5,293 nt of DNA from Nitrospirota bacterium (lineage in GTDB: Bacteria; Nitrospinota; Nitrospinia; Nitrospinales; VA-1). The notes under the pieces are model-generated. The model saw only the letters and a program-made list of their open reading frames with translations. It was not told the origin of the DNA and made no database searches. How positions within the stretch are numbered: position 1 is the first letter of the stretch; every line of letters begins with the position of its first letter. Positions 1 through 5,293 of this stretch are shown here, piece after piece. The DNA lies in assembly GCA_003235465.1 (NCBI GenBank), contig QJWD01000276.1, forward strand, positions 1 to 5,293. Direction: 5' to 3'. Made by a program: the position numbers and the translations under genes.

Positions 1-18
1 TTCGTTACGGATGAGAAC

Positions 19-342
19 TCAGGGGGCCGGGCGGCGCGGCGGGTCGAAATCGATGGAGCAGCAGCCGAGGTTGATGCCGGCCTTGTTTTTTCGCGGGAAA
101 AACTTCCCGGGCGGGATGAAATTGATCACCTTGTTGCCTTCCCTGCGGGTGGCGACGAGGCCGGAGGACCTTAGAATCGACAGGTGGTGCGAGGCCTGCG
201 GCTGGATCATCCCGAGGGAGTCGACGATTTCGCTCACGCACTTTTCGCCGTGAAGCAACAGGCGGACGATCCTGAGGCGGGATTCGTCGCCCAGGGCTTT
301 CAGGATTTTCGCGCATTCACCTGAATCGGCCGAGGCTTTCAT
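19..342 (-). CDS. arsR: ArsR/SmtB-family metalloregulatory repressor
   Basis: Predicted 107-residue winged-helix DNA-binding repressor, probably a cytoplasmic dimer that releases DNA on binding a thiophilic metalloid. The ArsR fold is visible: an N-terminal helix with ALGDESRLRIVRLLL (residues 16-30), a recognition helix around QPQASHHLSILRSSGLV (48-63), and the wing RREGNKVINF (66-75). Cysteines are at 10, 35, 94 and 95. C35 sits in EKCVSE, at the place of the E. coli ELCVC motif, but only one Cys remains there. The C-terminal pair C94-C95 in LGCCSIDF could supply an alternative As(III) site. The ATG at 342 is chosen over an upstream in-frame TTG at 378 because that TTG lies inside the promoter -35 box. 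The ATG has no Shine-Dalgarno sequence, consistent with leaderless translation. It is divergent from the sigma/anti-sigma/arsM operon, the usual place for a local repressor. Family is certain; arsenic as ligand is inferred from the arsM neighbour. Confidence 0.9.
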   Translation of the reverse strand: MKASADSGECAKILKALGDESRLRIVRLLLHGEKCVSEIVDSLGMIQPQASHHLSILRSSGLVATRREGNKVINFIPPGKFFPRKNKAGINLGCCSIDFDPPRRPAP

Positions 343-349
343 ACGGCTA

Positions 350-378
350 AGTATAGGAGGTCGGCTGACGCCGTTCAA
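350..378 (-). promoter_or_regulatory. sigma-70 type promoter of arsR, predicted leaderless
   Basis: On the minus strand the -35 box TTGAAC (373-378) and -10 box TATACT (350-355) are separated by exactly 17 nt. Seven bases separate the -10 box from the ATG (342), so transcription should start at or one base before the start codon. This fits the absence of a Shine-Dalgarno sequence in front of arsR. Confidence 0.75.
362..373. promoter_or_regulatory. candidate operator palindrome in arsR promoter spacer
   Basis: CGGCTGACGCCG is a perfect inverted repeat (4-bp arms, 4-bp centre) lying between the arsR -35 and -10 boxes and reaching into the -35 box. A repressor bound here would block arsR transcription. 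A wider pair, ATAGG (353-357) and CCTAT (381-385), is centred on nearly the same point (369 against 367.5). Arms are short and the region is GC-rich, so chance is quite possible. No match to a known ArsR consensus is claimed. Confidence 0.25.
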
Positions 379-409
379 CCCCTATTCCACAAGAAACCGC
401 GTTGCCATA

Positions 410-970
410 ATGGATCAGGAGAAAATCGATAGCAGCCAGTGGGTGGAGCGCTACGGCGACCAGATGTACCGGTTCGCCCTGGTGCGCGTGCGCGATGCCG
501 ACGTGGCGGAGGACATCGTTCAGTCCGCTCTGCTTTCAGGGATCCAGTCGCAGGGTTCGTTCGCCGGCCGCTCCAGCGAAAAGAGCTGGTTGTTCGGCAT
601 ACTAAAGCACAAGATCATGGATCACTTCCGCGAGATCAAAAAAACCGGCTCGTTCGCCCCCCTGCCGGAGGACGCGGCGGAACCCTCGGAATACCACCCC
701 GAGGGGCACTGGAAGAACCCGCCGAAAAACTGGCGCGTAGACCCTGAAAAAGCCGCGGAAAACCAGCAACTCTCGGATGCCCTGGCGCACTGCATCGACA
801 AATTGCCCGGCCGCTTTCGCCGCGTCTTCGTCTTAAAGGAGATCGACGGCCTCGAGTCGGAGGCGATTTGTAATGAATTCAATATTCAACCGACGAACCT
901 GTGGGTGATATTGCACCGCGCCCGCAACCAGCTGAGGCTGTGCCTCGAAACGCGCTGGCTGCAGAAATAG
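410..970 (+). CDS. ECF-type RNA polymerase sigma factor (TIGR02943-like)
   Basis: A 186-residue alternative sigma factor that would direct RNA polymerase to a small promoter set. Region sigma2 spans about 9-76: YGDQMYRFALVRV, the core-binding segment ADVAEDIVQSALL (30-42), and the -10 reading segment SEKSWLFGILKHKIMDHFR (56-74). Region sigma4 spans about 121-182: CIDKLPGRFRRVFVLKEIDGL followed by a helix-turn-helix ending TNLWVILHRARNQLRLCLE. The linker (about 79-118) holds GHWKNPPKNW, and this together with TNLWV recalls the TIGR02943 family; that assignment is from memory. No sigma3 is present, as usual for ECF factors. The ATG has no clear Shine-Dalgarno sequence, but no earlier ATG is in frame and the N-terminus fits the family. 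The next gene, 13 nt downstream, is its likely anti-sigma partner. No convincing promoter could be assigned to the operon. Confidence 0.92.
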   Translation: MDQEKIDSSQWVERYGDQMYRFALVRVRDADVAEDIVQSALLSGIQSQGSFAGRSSEKSWLFGILKHKIMDHFREIKKTGSFAPLPEDAAEPSEYHPEGHWKNPPKNWRVDPEKAAENQQLSDALAHCIDKLPGRFRRVFVLKEIDGLESEAICNEFNIQPTNLWVILHRARNQLRLCLETRWLQK

Positions 971-983
971 CGGGGTTTGGAAC

Positions 984-1262
984 ATGATGAATCTTATGCG
1001 TAAATTCAACATGACCTGCGAGGACACCTCGCCGCTCATCTCGCAAGCCATGGACCGCTCGCTGCCCCTGGGCGCGAGGCTGCGTCTTAAAATCCATTTG
1101 GCAATGTGCGAGATGTGCGGGTATTATAAAAACCAGCTGGAAACCCTCCGCAATCTGGCAAGGCACCTTGGCCGCGAGGAAACCGTGGCGATGGGGGAGG
1201 CGCGCCTCTCGGTCGCAGCGCGGGCAAAAATCCAGAAGAGCCTCGACGAGGCGCAAAAGTAA
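984..1262 (+). CDS. Zinc-finger (zf-HC2/ZAS) anti-sigma factor
   Basis: A 92-residue soluble protein expected to bind and inhibit the sigma factor encoded just upstream. It carries the zinc-associated anti-sigma signature HxxxCxxC as HLAMCEMC (His38, Cys42, Cys45), with a further Cys at 12. The spacing C12-H38-C42-C45 is the same as in Streptomyces RsrA (C11, H37, C41, C44, numbers from memory), a redox-responsive zinc anti-sigma. No transmembrane segment is present, so sensing would be cytoplasmic. The C-terminal third (about 50-92) is charged and helical, with no recognisable sensor domain. The start is ambiguous: ATGs at 984, 987, 996 and 1011 are in frame. Position 984 is used because GGGG (973-976) is the only weak ribosome-binding sequence. 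The sigma/anti-sigma pairing follows from gene order and is well precedented. Confidence 0.88.
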   Translation: MMNLMRKFNMTCEDTSPLISQAMDRSLPLGARLRLKIHLAMCEMCGYYKNQLETLRNLARHLGREETVAMGEARLSVAARAKIQKSLDEAQK

Positions 1263-1282
1263 ATCAACTCCGAGGAAAATCC

Positions 1283-2254
1283 ATGAATAACCCCCGGTCA
1301 TTAACCGAAAAGGACGCGGCGGATGTCTCCCGCGAGGATGTCCAGAACTTTTATTCCAAAGCCGCCGTCACCAGCCAGGAGAGCCTGTGCTGCCCGGCGG
1401 ATTACAGCGGCGACGACCTGTCGCACATCCCCGAGGAGGTCAGGAGCATCTCCTACGGCTGCGGCAGCCCCGTGGGCCGCGCCAACATCCGCCCCGGGGA
1501 ATCCCTAGTCGACCTCGGTTCCGGCGGCGGCATCGACTGTTTCATCGCCGCGAAACTGGTGGGCCCGGGGGGCCGGGTGTACGGCATCGACATGACCGAT
1601 GAAATGCTCGGCGTCGCGCGCAAGAACGCCGTCCCCGTGGCTAAGAACCTGGGCTACAACAACGTCGAATTCAAGCAGGGGTTTCTCGAGGCCATCCCGC
1701 TGGACGACGGGTCCGCCGACGTGGTGACCTCGAACTGCGTGATCAACCTGTCCACCAGAAAGAACGAGGTGTTCAGGGAAATCCATCGCATCCTTAAACC
1801 CGACGGGCGCTTCGTGATCGCCGACATCATTTCCGAGAAAGAGGTGCCCGAGGCGATGCGGAACAGAAAGGACCTGTGGGGCGAATGCGTCTCCGGCGCC
1901 ATGACCCTGAAGGGCTTTCTGGACGCGGCGAAAAAAAACGGCTTTCTCGGCCTGAGCGTTGAGAAGGATTACCTGTGGAAGGTGGTGGAGGGCATCCGCT
2001 TCTACTCCTTCACCATTCGCGGCTACAAACTCACCGAAAGCGAAACCGCGCCGGGCGCGGGCCCCGTCCAGGCGATTTATAACGGACCCTTCGATTCGGT
2101 CACTTACGCGGGCGCCCGTTTCACCCTCGGCGAGCCCAAAGAGGTGGATTGGAAAACCGCCGAGATTCTGGGTTCGCGCGCGTTCTGCGGCGAATTCACC
2201 CTGATCGACGGCGACGACGCCCCGGCGGATGCGTCCGGCTCCTGCCGCGACTGA
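1283..2254 (+). CDS. arsM: ArsM-type arsenite S-adenosylmethionine methyltransferase
   Basis: Predicted cytoplasmic class I methyltransferase of 323 residues that transfers methyl groups from S-adenosylmethionine to As(III), giving methylated and volatile arsenicals. The SAM-binding motif is [19 protein letters not shown] (76-94), followed by acidic GIDMTDEML (101-109). The four ArsM cysteines are identifiable: CCPADY (C36/C37), YGCGSP (C60), SNCVINL (C152) and WGECVSGA (C202). The 50-residue gap between the last two equals that of Cyanidioschyzon CmArsM (C174, C224). After about residue 255 there is an extension containing [20 protein letters not shown] and FCGEF, ending SGSCRD, which adds C302 and C321. 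Its role is unknown; it resembles tails recalled from some bacterial ArsM homologues. Ribosome binding site GAGGA (1272-1276) lies 6 nt before the ATG. Third gene of the operon, 20 nt after the anti-sigma gene, followed by a strong terminator. Confidence 0.93.
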   Translation: MNNPRSLTEKDAADVSREDVQNFYSKAAVTSQESLCCPADYSGDDLSHIPEEVRSISYGCGSPVGRANIRPGESLVDLGSGGGIDCFIAAKLVGPGGRVYGIDMTDEMLGVARKNAVPVAKNLGYNNVEFKQGFLEAIPLDDGSADVVTSNCVINLSTRKNEVFREIHRILKPDGRFVIADIISEKEVPEAMRNRKDLWGECVSGAMTLKGFLDAAKKNGFLGLSVEKDYLWKVVEGIRFYSFTIRGYKLTESETAPGAGPVQAIYNGPFDSVTYAGARFTLGEPKEVDWKTAEILGSRAFCGEFTLIDGDDAPADASGSCRD

Positions 2255-2296
2255 GCGCCAGCGCCGATTTTACAACCCGTTTACCGACTTCCCTCG

Positions 2297-2328
2297 AGCG
2301 GGAGCCTCCCTGGCTTCCGCTTTTTTTT
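2297..2328 (+). terminator. Rho-independent terminator of the sigma/anti-sigma/arsM operon
   Basis: A 10-bp stem pairs AGCGGGAGCC (2297-2306) with GGCTTCCGCT (2312-2321), containing one G-U pair, around the loop TCCCT. It runs directly into eight T residues (2321-2328). It begins 42 nt after the arsM stop codon and separates the arsenic operon from the pentapeptide-repeat gene. Confidence 0.88.
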
Positions 2329-2343
2329 GCCGCCACCCGCCCC

Positions 2344-2357
2344 GTTGTTTTAACAAC
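2344..2357. promoter_or_regulatory. Palindrome overlapping the pentapeptide gene -35 region
   Basis: GTTGTTTTAACAAC has perfect 6-bp arms around a 2-bp centre. It covers the candidate -35 box TTTAAC (2349-2354) and is AT-rich compared with its surroundings. The position suits a repressor operator. No T-tract follows, so it is not a terminator. No regulator can be named. Confidence 0.35.
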
Positions 2358-2377
2358 CCGCCCGAATCGGCTATACT
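2349..2377 (+). promoter_or_regulatory. Probable sigma-70 type promoter of pentapeptide gene
   Basis: The -10 box TATACT (2372-2377) is identical to that of arsR. At 17 nt spacing, TTTAAC (2349-2354) is a weaker -35 box. Transcription would start near 2384, leaving a leader of about 24 nt that contains the ribosome binding site GAGGAG (2394-2399). Confidence 0.55.
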
Positions 2378-2407
2378 GGTTGGACAGCATAACGAGGAGA
2401 CGGCTGC

Positions 2408-3055
2408 ATGGATACCGCCTGGAAAACCGCAAGACGTTTGAAGGAACTGCCCCGATTCAGAAGGCGCGGCGCCGACCTTTCGGCGATGGCCCTGCCGCTG
2501 GCGTTCCTGAAGGGCGCGTTTCTGGAAGGCGCGCGCCTCATCGGGGCGCGCATGCCCGGGGCCAACCTCAGGCGGGCGCACCTGGCCGGGGCCAATTTGA
2601 GCAAGGCCATCCTCTACCGCGCCGACCTCACCGGCGCCGACCTCACCGGCGCAAACCTTGCGGGCGCCGATCTGTCTGGCGCTCATCTGACCGGCGCGCG
2701 CCTGGCCGGGGCCGATCTCAGCGGCGCAAACCTCAAGGAATCGGTGATCATCCAGGCGCACATGGAAAGCGCGGTCCTCAAGGGAGCCAACCTGAGCGGC
2801 GCGCGCCTCGAGGGGGCGCGGCTCAAACACGCCAGCCTGGAGCTCGCCTACCTCATCCGCGCTCGGCTGAACGGCGCCGACCTGAAAGACACCCTGCTGA
2901 AAGGCGCGGACCTCCTCGGCGCGGACATGAGCGAAACCACCCGCGTCTCCTGCGATCAGTTCAAGCTCGCCTTCATCGACAAAACCACCAAACTTCCCGA
3001 TCACCTGAAAGTGACCTGGAACGATGACGGCGGCTTCACCTGCCGCGAGTGCTGA
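2408..3055 (+). CDS. Pentapeptide-repeat protein
   Basis: A 215-residue protein dominated by A(D/N/R/H)LXX pentapeptides. The repeats keep register from about residue 21 to 176, roughly 31 units or nearly eight turns of a right-handed quadrilateral beta-helix. Units such as ADLTG, ANLAG and ADLSG are textbook; the edges (MALPL, SVIIQ, TLLKG) are degenerate. A basic N-terminus (KTARRLKELPRFRRR) precedes the helix. The C-terminal cap TRVSCDQFKLAFIDKTTKLPDHL is a type often seen after pentapeptide repeats. The protein ends CREC, giving a CxxC plus C182. No signal peptide or membrane segment is seen, so it is probably cytoplasmic. The start is fixed by GAGGAG eight nt upstream. Some family members (Qnr, MfpA, McbG) protect DNA gyrase, but most have no known function and nothing here selects one. 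It has its own promoter, so a link to arsM is not implied. Confidence 0.9.
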   Translation: MDTAWKTARRLKELPRFRRRGADLSAMALPLAFLKGAFLEGARLIGARMPGANLRRAHLAGANLSKAILYRADLTGADLTGANLAGADLSGAHLTGARLAGADLSGANLKESVIIQAHMESAVLKGANLSGARLEGARLKHASLELAYLIRARLNGADLKDTLLKGADLLGADMSETTRVSCDQFKLAFIDKTTKLPDHLKVTWNDDGGFTCREC

Positions 3056-3075
3056 AGCGCATAAGCCTCACCCCT

Positions 3076-3822
3076 TCATCCCGCTTGCTCCGGCAGGGTT
3101 TTTCTGTTCTTGAAATAATTGTACGCGGTGGGAATGAGGGCGAACAGCCCAAGCAGGGCGAAGGCACCCAGTACCGGGGCGGAAGCCACGTCGGACAGGG
3201 AGCTGATGGAGGCCAGGTTGCTGCCCGCGTTGGCGTAGACGAACGAGCCAGGGAGAATGCCGACCATGGTCCCGAGAAAATAGATCCCGAACCGCACCTG
3301 CGTCAGGCCGGAAACCAGATTGACGAGGAAGAACGGGAACACCGGCACCAGGCGCAGGAACAGAATGTAGGAGAGCGCGTTTTTGGAAAAGCCCTCGTTG
3401 AACGGCTTGAGTTTGCCTCCGAAGCGGCCCTCCACCCAATCCCTTAGCACAAACCGGGCGGCGAGAAACGCCAGCGCCGCGCCCACGCTCGCGCCCACGT
3501 TGACCACCAGCGTGCCGTGCACCGCGCCAAAGATCGCTCCGGCGGTGAGGGTGAGCAGGGTGGCTCCGGGCAGCGAGAGCGCCACCACCGCGATGTACAC
3601 GCCGATGAACCCGAGAATCATCGCCGCCGTGTTTTCCGCATAATAAGTTCTCAGGCTGTCGACATTGCCCTTGATGCCCTCGAGGGTGAGGAAGCGGCCG
3701 AGGTCGAAATAATAAAACAGGGCGATGGCGGCGAGAAATAGCGCCACCAGCCCGAGCTTTTTTCGCGAGGCCCCGGGCGCGAGCGCCGCCAGGGCGATGG
3801 AGAAAATCATCCAGTCCTGCAT
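3076..3822 (-). CDS. TVP38/TMEM64 (VTT/DedA-like) family inner-membrane protein
   Basis: A 248-residue polytopic membrane protein with a VTT (SNARE-associated) domain. Hydrophobic segments lie near 24-39, 67-86, 104-124, 150-172, 180-200 and 214-236. Family signatures are ALSLPGATLLTLTAGAIFG (81-99), with the PG and aGxxFG pattern, and FLRLVPVFPFFLVNLVSGLTQVRF (155-178), where Arg157 and Pro160 match the conserved RxxP and the LT-VRF-YFLGT-GILPG run follows. Relatives are DedA proteins, implicated in lipid (undecaprenyl phosphate, phospholipid) translocation and membrane homeostasis; the substrate here is unknown. The short tail (KNRKTLPEQAG) is hydrophilic. Ribosome binding site AGGAA (3829-3833 on the plus-strand numbering) lies 6 nt before the ATG. 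It converges on the pentapeptide gene with only 20 nt between stop codons. A candidate small ORF ends 15 nt upstream. Confidence 0.92.
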   Translation of the reverse strand: MQDWMIFSIALAALAPGASRKKLGLVALFLAAIALFYYFDLGRFLTLEGIKGNVDSLRTYYAENTAAMILGFIGVYIAVVALSLPGATLLTLTAGAIFGAVHGTLVVNVGASVGAALAFLAARFVLRDWVEGRFGGKLKPFNEGFSKNALSYILFLRLVPVFPFFLVNLVSGLTQVRFGIYFLGTMVGILPGSFVYANAGSNLASISSLSDVASAPVLGAFALLGLFALIPTAYNYFKNRKTLPEQAG

Positions 3823-3837
3823 TCTATTTTCCTGCGA

Positions 3838-3915
3838 TCAGTTTGTGGGTTTGAAAACCTGCGTGCCGGGATGAAAGGCGTGCCCGACAAACCCGTAGCC
3901 GATATCCTTTCGCAT
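3838..3915 (-). CDS. Candidate 25-residue small ORF upstream of the VTT gene
   Basis: The minus strand reads an ATG at 3915 and a TGA at 3838-3840, encoding MRKDIGYGFVGHAFHPGTQV followed by FKPTN. The ribosome binding sequence GGGAGGG (3919-3925) is the strongest in the window, though only 3-4 nt from the ATG. About 70 percent of codons end in G or C, as in neighbouring genes. The frame is closed by a stop about 11 codons upstream, so this is not the tail of a longer gene. The peptide is glycine- and aromatic-rich with two His and no membrane segment. I recognise no family. It could be a small protein cotranscribed with the VTT gene, a leader peptide affecting its translation, or chance. Confidence 0.4.
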   Translation of the reverse strand: MRKDIGYGFVGHAFHPGTQVFKPTN

Positions 3916-3967
3916 GGTCCCTCCCGGCAGGATCGAAGCTCAGCGTTACCTCGATCTGTCGGGGAAA

Positions 3968-3995
3968 GGCGGGTTTCCTTACAACCGGAGCCGCC
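3968..3995. other. Imperfect stem-loop between the TPR gene and the small ORF
   Basis: GGCGG (3968-3972) pairs with CCGCC (3991-3995), and TCC with GGA inside it, separated by an asymmetric internal bulge (GTT against G). The loop is about 8 nt. No T-tract follows on either strand, so it is not a standard rho-independent terminator. It might slow polymerase or protect the 3' end of the TPR gene transcript. The rest of 3916-4024 shows no other assignable signal. Confidence 0.25.
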
Positions 3996-4024
3996 CATGT
4001 CGTATGCGAGCGAAACGGGAAGGG

Positions 4025-5293
4025 TCAGACCTTATCTGGCGACGCCGTGGCCTCGGCGCAGTTCAGTTGCTGGTACAGGGCGCTCAACCTGTTCGCGAAC
4101 ACGTCGTGCAGTTCGCCGCGGATTTTTTTCGTGTCGTATTCGACCATCGACCCGCCCCCTTTAAGAAAATCGATCTGCTCGCCCACCTTGATGCAGGCGG
4201 AGCGCACCTGCTTGGAATCCTTCGCCGCCGACTGGGTCCTTATCATCAGATCTGAGAACTCGATGCCCGCCTCGACGGAGGCGATCAGCTGCGGGTTGAT
4301 TTTATAGTTTTTTTTGTTCTTTAAATCGGTGGAGATCTCCAGAATCTGCTCAAAGTATTTCCGCGCGCCCGGGTAGTCGCCATCGAGAATGGCCTGCAGG
4401 GCCTGCATCATGGCGAGCTGCTTGTTGCCTTTGAAACCCGCCACCGGCGGCGCGTTGAAATAGCGTTTCTCCATCTCCTCCATCAATTCGATGGCGCGGG
4501 CGCGGCTCGCCTTGGGAGAGAGCCGGTGGTCGGGGGAGAGGCCGGCGTTGTCCTGGTTGATCTGCTCGGAGATGTAAAACCAGATGAGGGTTTTCATGGC
4601 GAGCGGCGTCGAGGGCGCGCCCGCCTTGATGGACGCCTCGATGTGGTCGATCCCCTCTTCGCGCAGGTCCTTGCCGCCCTGCATGAGGAAGTTGCCGATG
4701 CCGCCCAGCCGGCTGTTTCCATAACGGTAGATGCCGAGGCCGAAATGCGCGTCGACCAGGGAAGGGTCGAGCTCGAGCGCCTTCTCCAGGTGATTGTCGG
4801 CCTGCAGGCCGTTGACGAGCGCAGTCAGCAGGTTGCCCTCGCCGTATTCGAAGATGCCGATATAACCCTCCACCGCGCCGAGGAACATGTAGGTCTCGGC
4901 CTGTTGTTCGCGGGTGAGGTCCGGCTGGGCGAGGAGGTCGTTGGCCATGTCCTTGGCGCGGTTGCTGTAAAACGAGAACTCCTCCGCCACCGACTGCACC
5001 TTGTATTTGCTGGTAAACGCCAGCGTGTGGCAGAACTCGCCGAGAATCCCCGAATAGTAAAAATGGTATTTCATCAGCTTCATGCGGTTCGTAAGGCTCG
5101 GCGGCGCGGCTTCCAGGCGGGCGATCTGCTTTTCAAAAATCTCGAACCACTTGTCGAAATTGTAATAGAGCGTGTCCTTGAGGGCCTGGCGCACCACCTC
5201 GTCGGAGGGGACGATCTCCTCGATCTCGGCAAGCGGGCTGAGCTTGGGGATCTCCTCGGCGGTGGCAAAGGAGACGGCCACCGCAAAAAATAA
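4025..5293 (-). CDS. Exported TPR-like protein, 5' end outside the window
   Basis: At least 422 residues are visible. A GTG at 5281 could start the frame, but the codons before it remain open to the window edge and encode LFFA, so the protein reads LFFAVAVSFATA then EEIPKL. This is the hydrophobic core and AxA cleavage site of a signal peptide, so the true start lies beyond 5293. The mature protein would be periplasmic or secreted. It is alpha-helical with TPR-like units: AETYMFLGAVEGYIGIFEYG and LEKALELDPSLVDAHFGLGIYRYG (about 129-188 from the GTG), and ALQAILDGDYPGARKYFEQILEI (294-316). The AL-LDP--VDAHFGLGIYRYG pattern occurs in uncharacterised bacterial TPR proteins. The conserved middle part (GGIGNFLMQGGKDLREEGI) gives no catalytic motif. 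Likely a scaffold for protein interactions; no specific function can be named. It lies upstream of, and on the same strand as, the small ORF and VTT gene, with a 109-nt gap. Confidence 0.85.
   Translation of the reverse strand, partial: LFFAVAVSFATAEEIPKLSPLAEIEEIVPSDEVVRQALKDTLYYNFDKWFEIFEKQIARLEAAPPSLTNRMKLMKYHFYYSGILGEFCHTLAFTSKYKVQSVAEEFSFYSNRAKDMANDLLAQPDLTREQQAETYMFLGAVEGYIGIFEYGEGNLLTALVNGLQADNHLEKALELDPSLVDAHFGLGIYRYGNSRLGGIGNFLMQGGKDLREEGIDHIEASIKAGAPSTPLAMKTLIWFYISEQINQDNAGLSPDHRLSPKASRARAIELMEEMEKRYFNAPPVAGFKGNKQLAMMQALQAILDGDYPGARKYFEQILEISTDLKNKKNYKINPQLIASVEAGIEFSDLMIRTQSAAKDSKQVRSACIKVGEQIDFLKGGGSMVEYDTKKIRGELHDVFANRLSALYQQLNCAEATASPDKV

Noticed and set aside
343..378. Upstream TTG start extending ArsR by 12 residues
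   Set aside because: The TTG overlaps the -35 box of the only good promoter, and the extra residues do not resemble the family N-terminus.
377..402. ECF-type autoregulatory promoter (AAC at 377-379, CGT at 400-402) for the sigma operon
   Set aside because: The 20-nt spacing is longer than usual ECF spacing and the -35 match is minimal.
2460..2930. Tandem DNA repeat or CRISPR-like array
   Set aside because: The near-15-bp periodicity is fully explained by pentapeptide codons; no constant repeats with unique spacers are present.
2270..3004. Long minus-strand open frame of 244 codons with repetitive Val/Gly/Ala content
   Set aside because: It is the antisense reading of the pentapeptide repeats; its repetitiveness comes from the 15-bp coding periodicity, and it runs across the arsM terminator.
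2149..3027. Plus-strand open frame of 292 codons overlapping arsM and the pentapeptide gene
   Set aside because: Arg/Pro-rich shadow frame of two well-supported genes, crossing a strong terminator.
3056..3075. Bidirectional terminator between the converging pentapeptide and VTT genes
   Set aside because: No paired stem with a T-tract was found in the 20-nt gap or close by on either strand.
3076..3822. VTT membrane protein as an arsenic exporter belonging to the arsenic locus
   Set aside because: It is on the opposite strand, beyond a terminator and an independent gene, and lacks ArsB, Acr3 or ArsP features.
4526..5293. Plus-strand open frame of 255 codons opposite the TPR gene
   Set aside because: Val/Glu/Leu-rich antisense shadow in GC-rich DNA; the minus strand encodes coherent TPR units and a signal peptide.

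Overview
The window is high-GC bacterial DNA. An ECF sigma/zinc anti-sigma pair and an exported TPR protein suggest a Gram-negative-type organism, possibly from the Desulfobacterota or Nitrospinota, but this is impression only: no rRNA or other phylogenetic marker is present. Coding density is high, with seven clear protein genes plus one candidate small ORF.

Left part (1-2330), an arsenic-methylation locus with two kinds of regulator. A divergent ArsR-type repressor (minus strand) faces a tight three-gene plus-strand operon: an ECF sigma factor resembling the TIGR02943 family, a 92-residue zinc-finger anti-sigma protein (zf-HC2/ZAS), and an ArsM-type arsenite S-adenosylmethionine methyltransferase with all four conserved cysteines. 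The intergenic gaps are 13 and 20 nt. A strong rho-independent terminator follows arsM and closes the unit. The arsR promoter is unusually clear (TTGAAC, 17 nt, TATACT) and predicts a transcript starting at or next to the ATG, so a leaderless mRNA. No arsenate reductase or arsenite efflux pump is in view; visible arsenic chemistry is limited to methylation.

Middle (2331-3055): a separately promoted gene for a cytoplasmic pentapeptide-repeat protein with about 31 unbroken repeats and a short Cys-containing tail. A 14-bp palindrome overlaps its likely -35 region.

Right part (3076-5293, minus strand): a TVP38/TMEM64 (VTT/DedA-like) membrane protein, preceded by a possible 25-codon small ORF with a strong ribosome binding site, and further upstream an exported TPR-like protein. 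The start of the TPR gene lies beyond the window; the last 12 bases still encode part of its signal peptide.

How the parts may work together: the sequence supports one arsenic-responsive module in which ArsR and the sigma/anti-sigma pair could both control arsM. The anti-sigma protein carries Cys and His ligands at the same spacing as the redox-sensing anti-sigma RsrA, so thiol chemistry (oxidation or As(III) binding) is a plausible input. That coupling is inference from gene order and motif spacing. The right-hand genes show no evident functional link to it.
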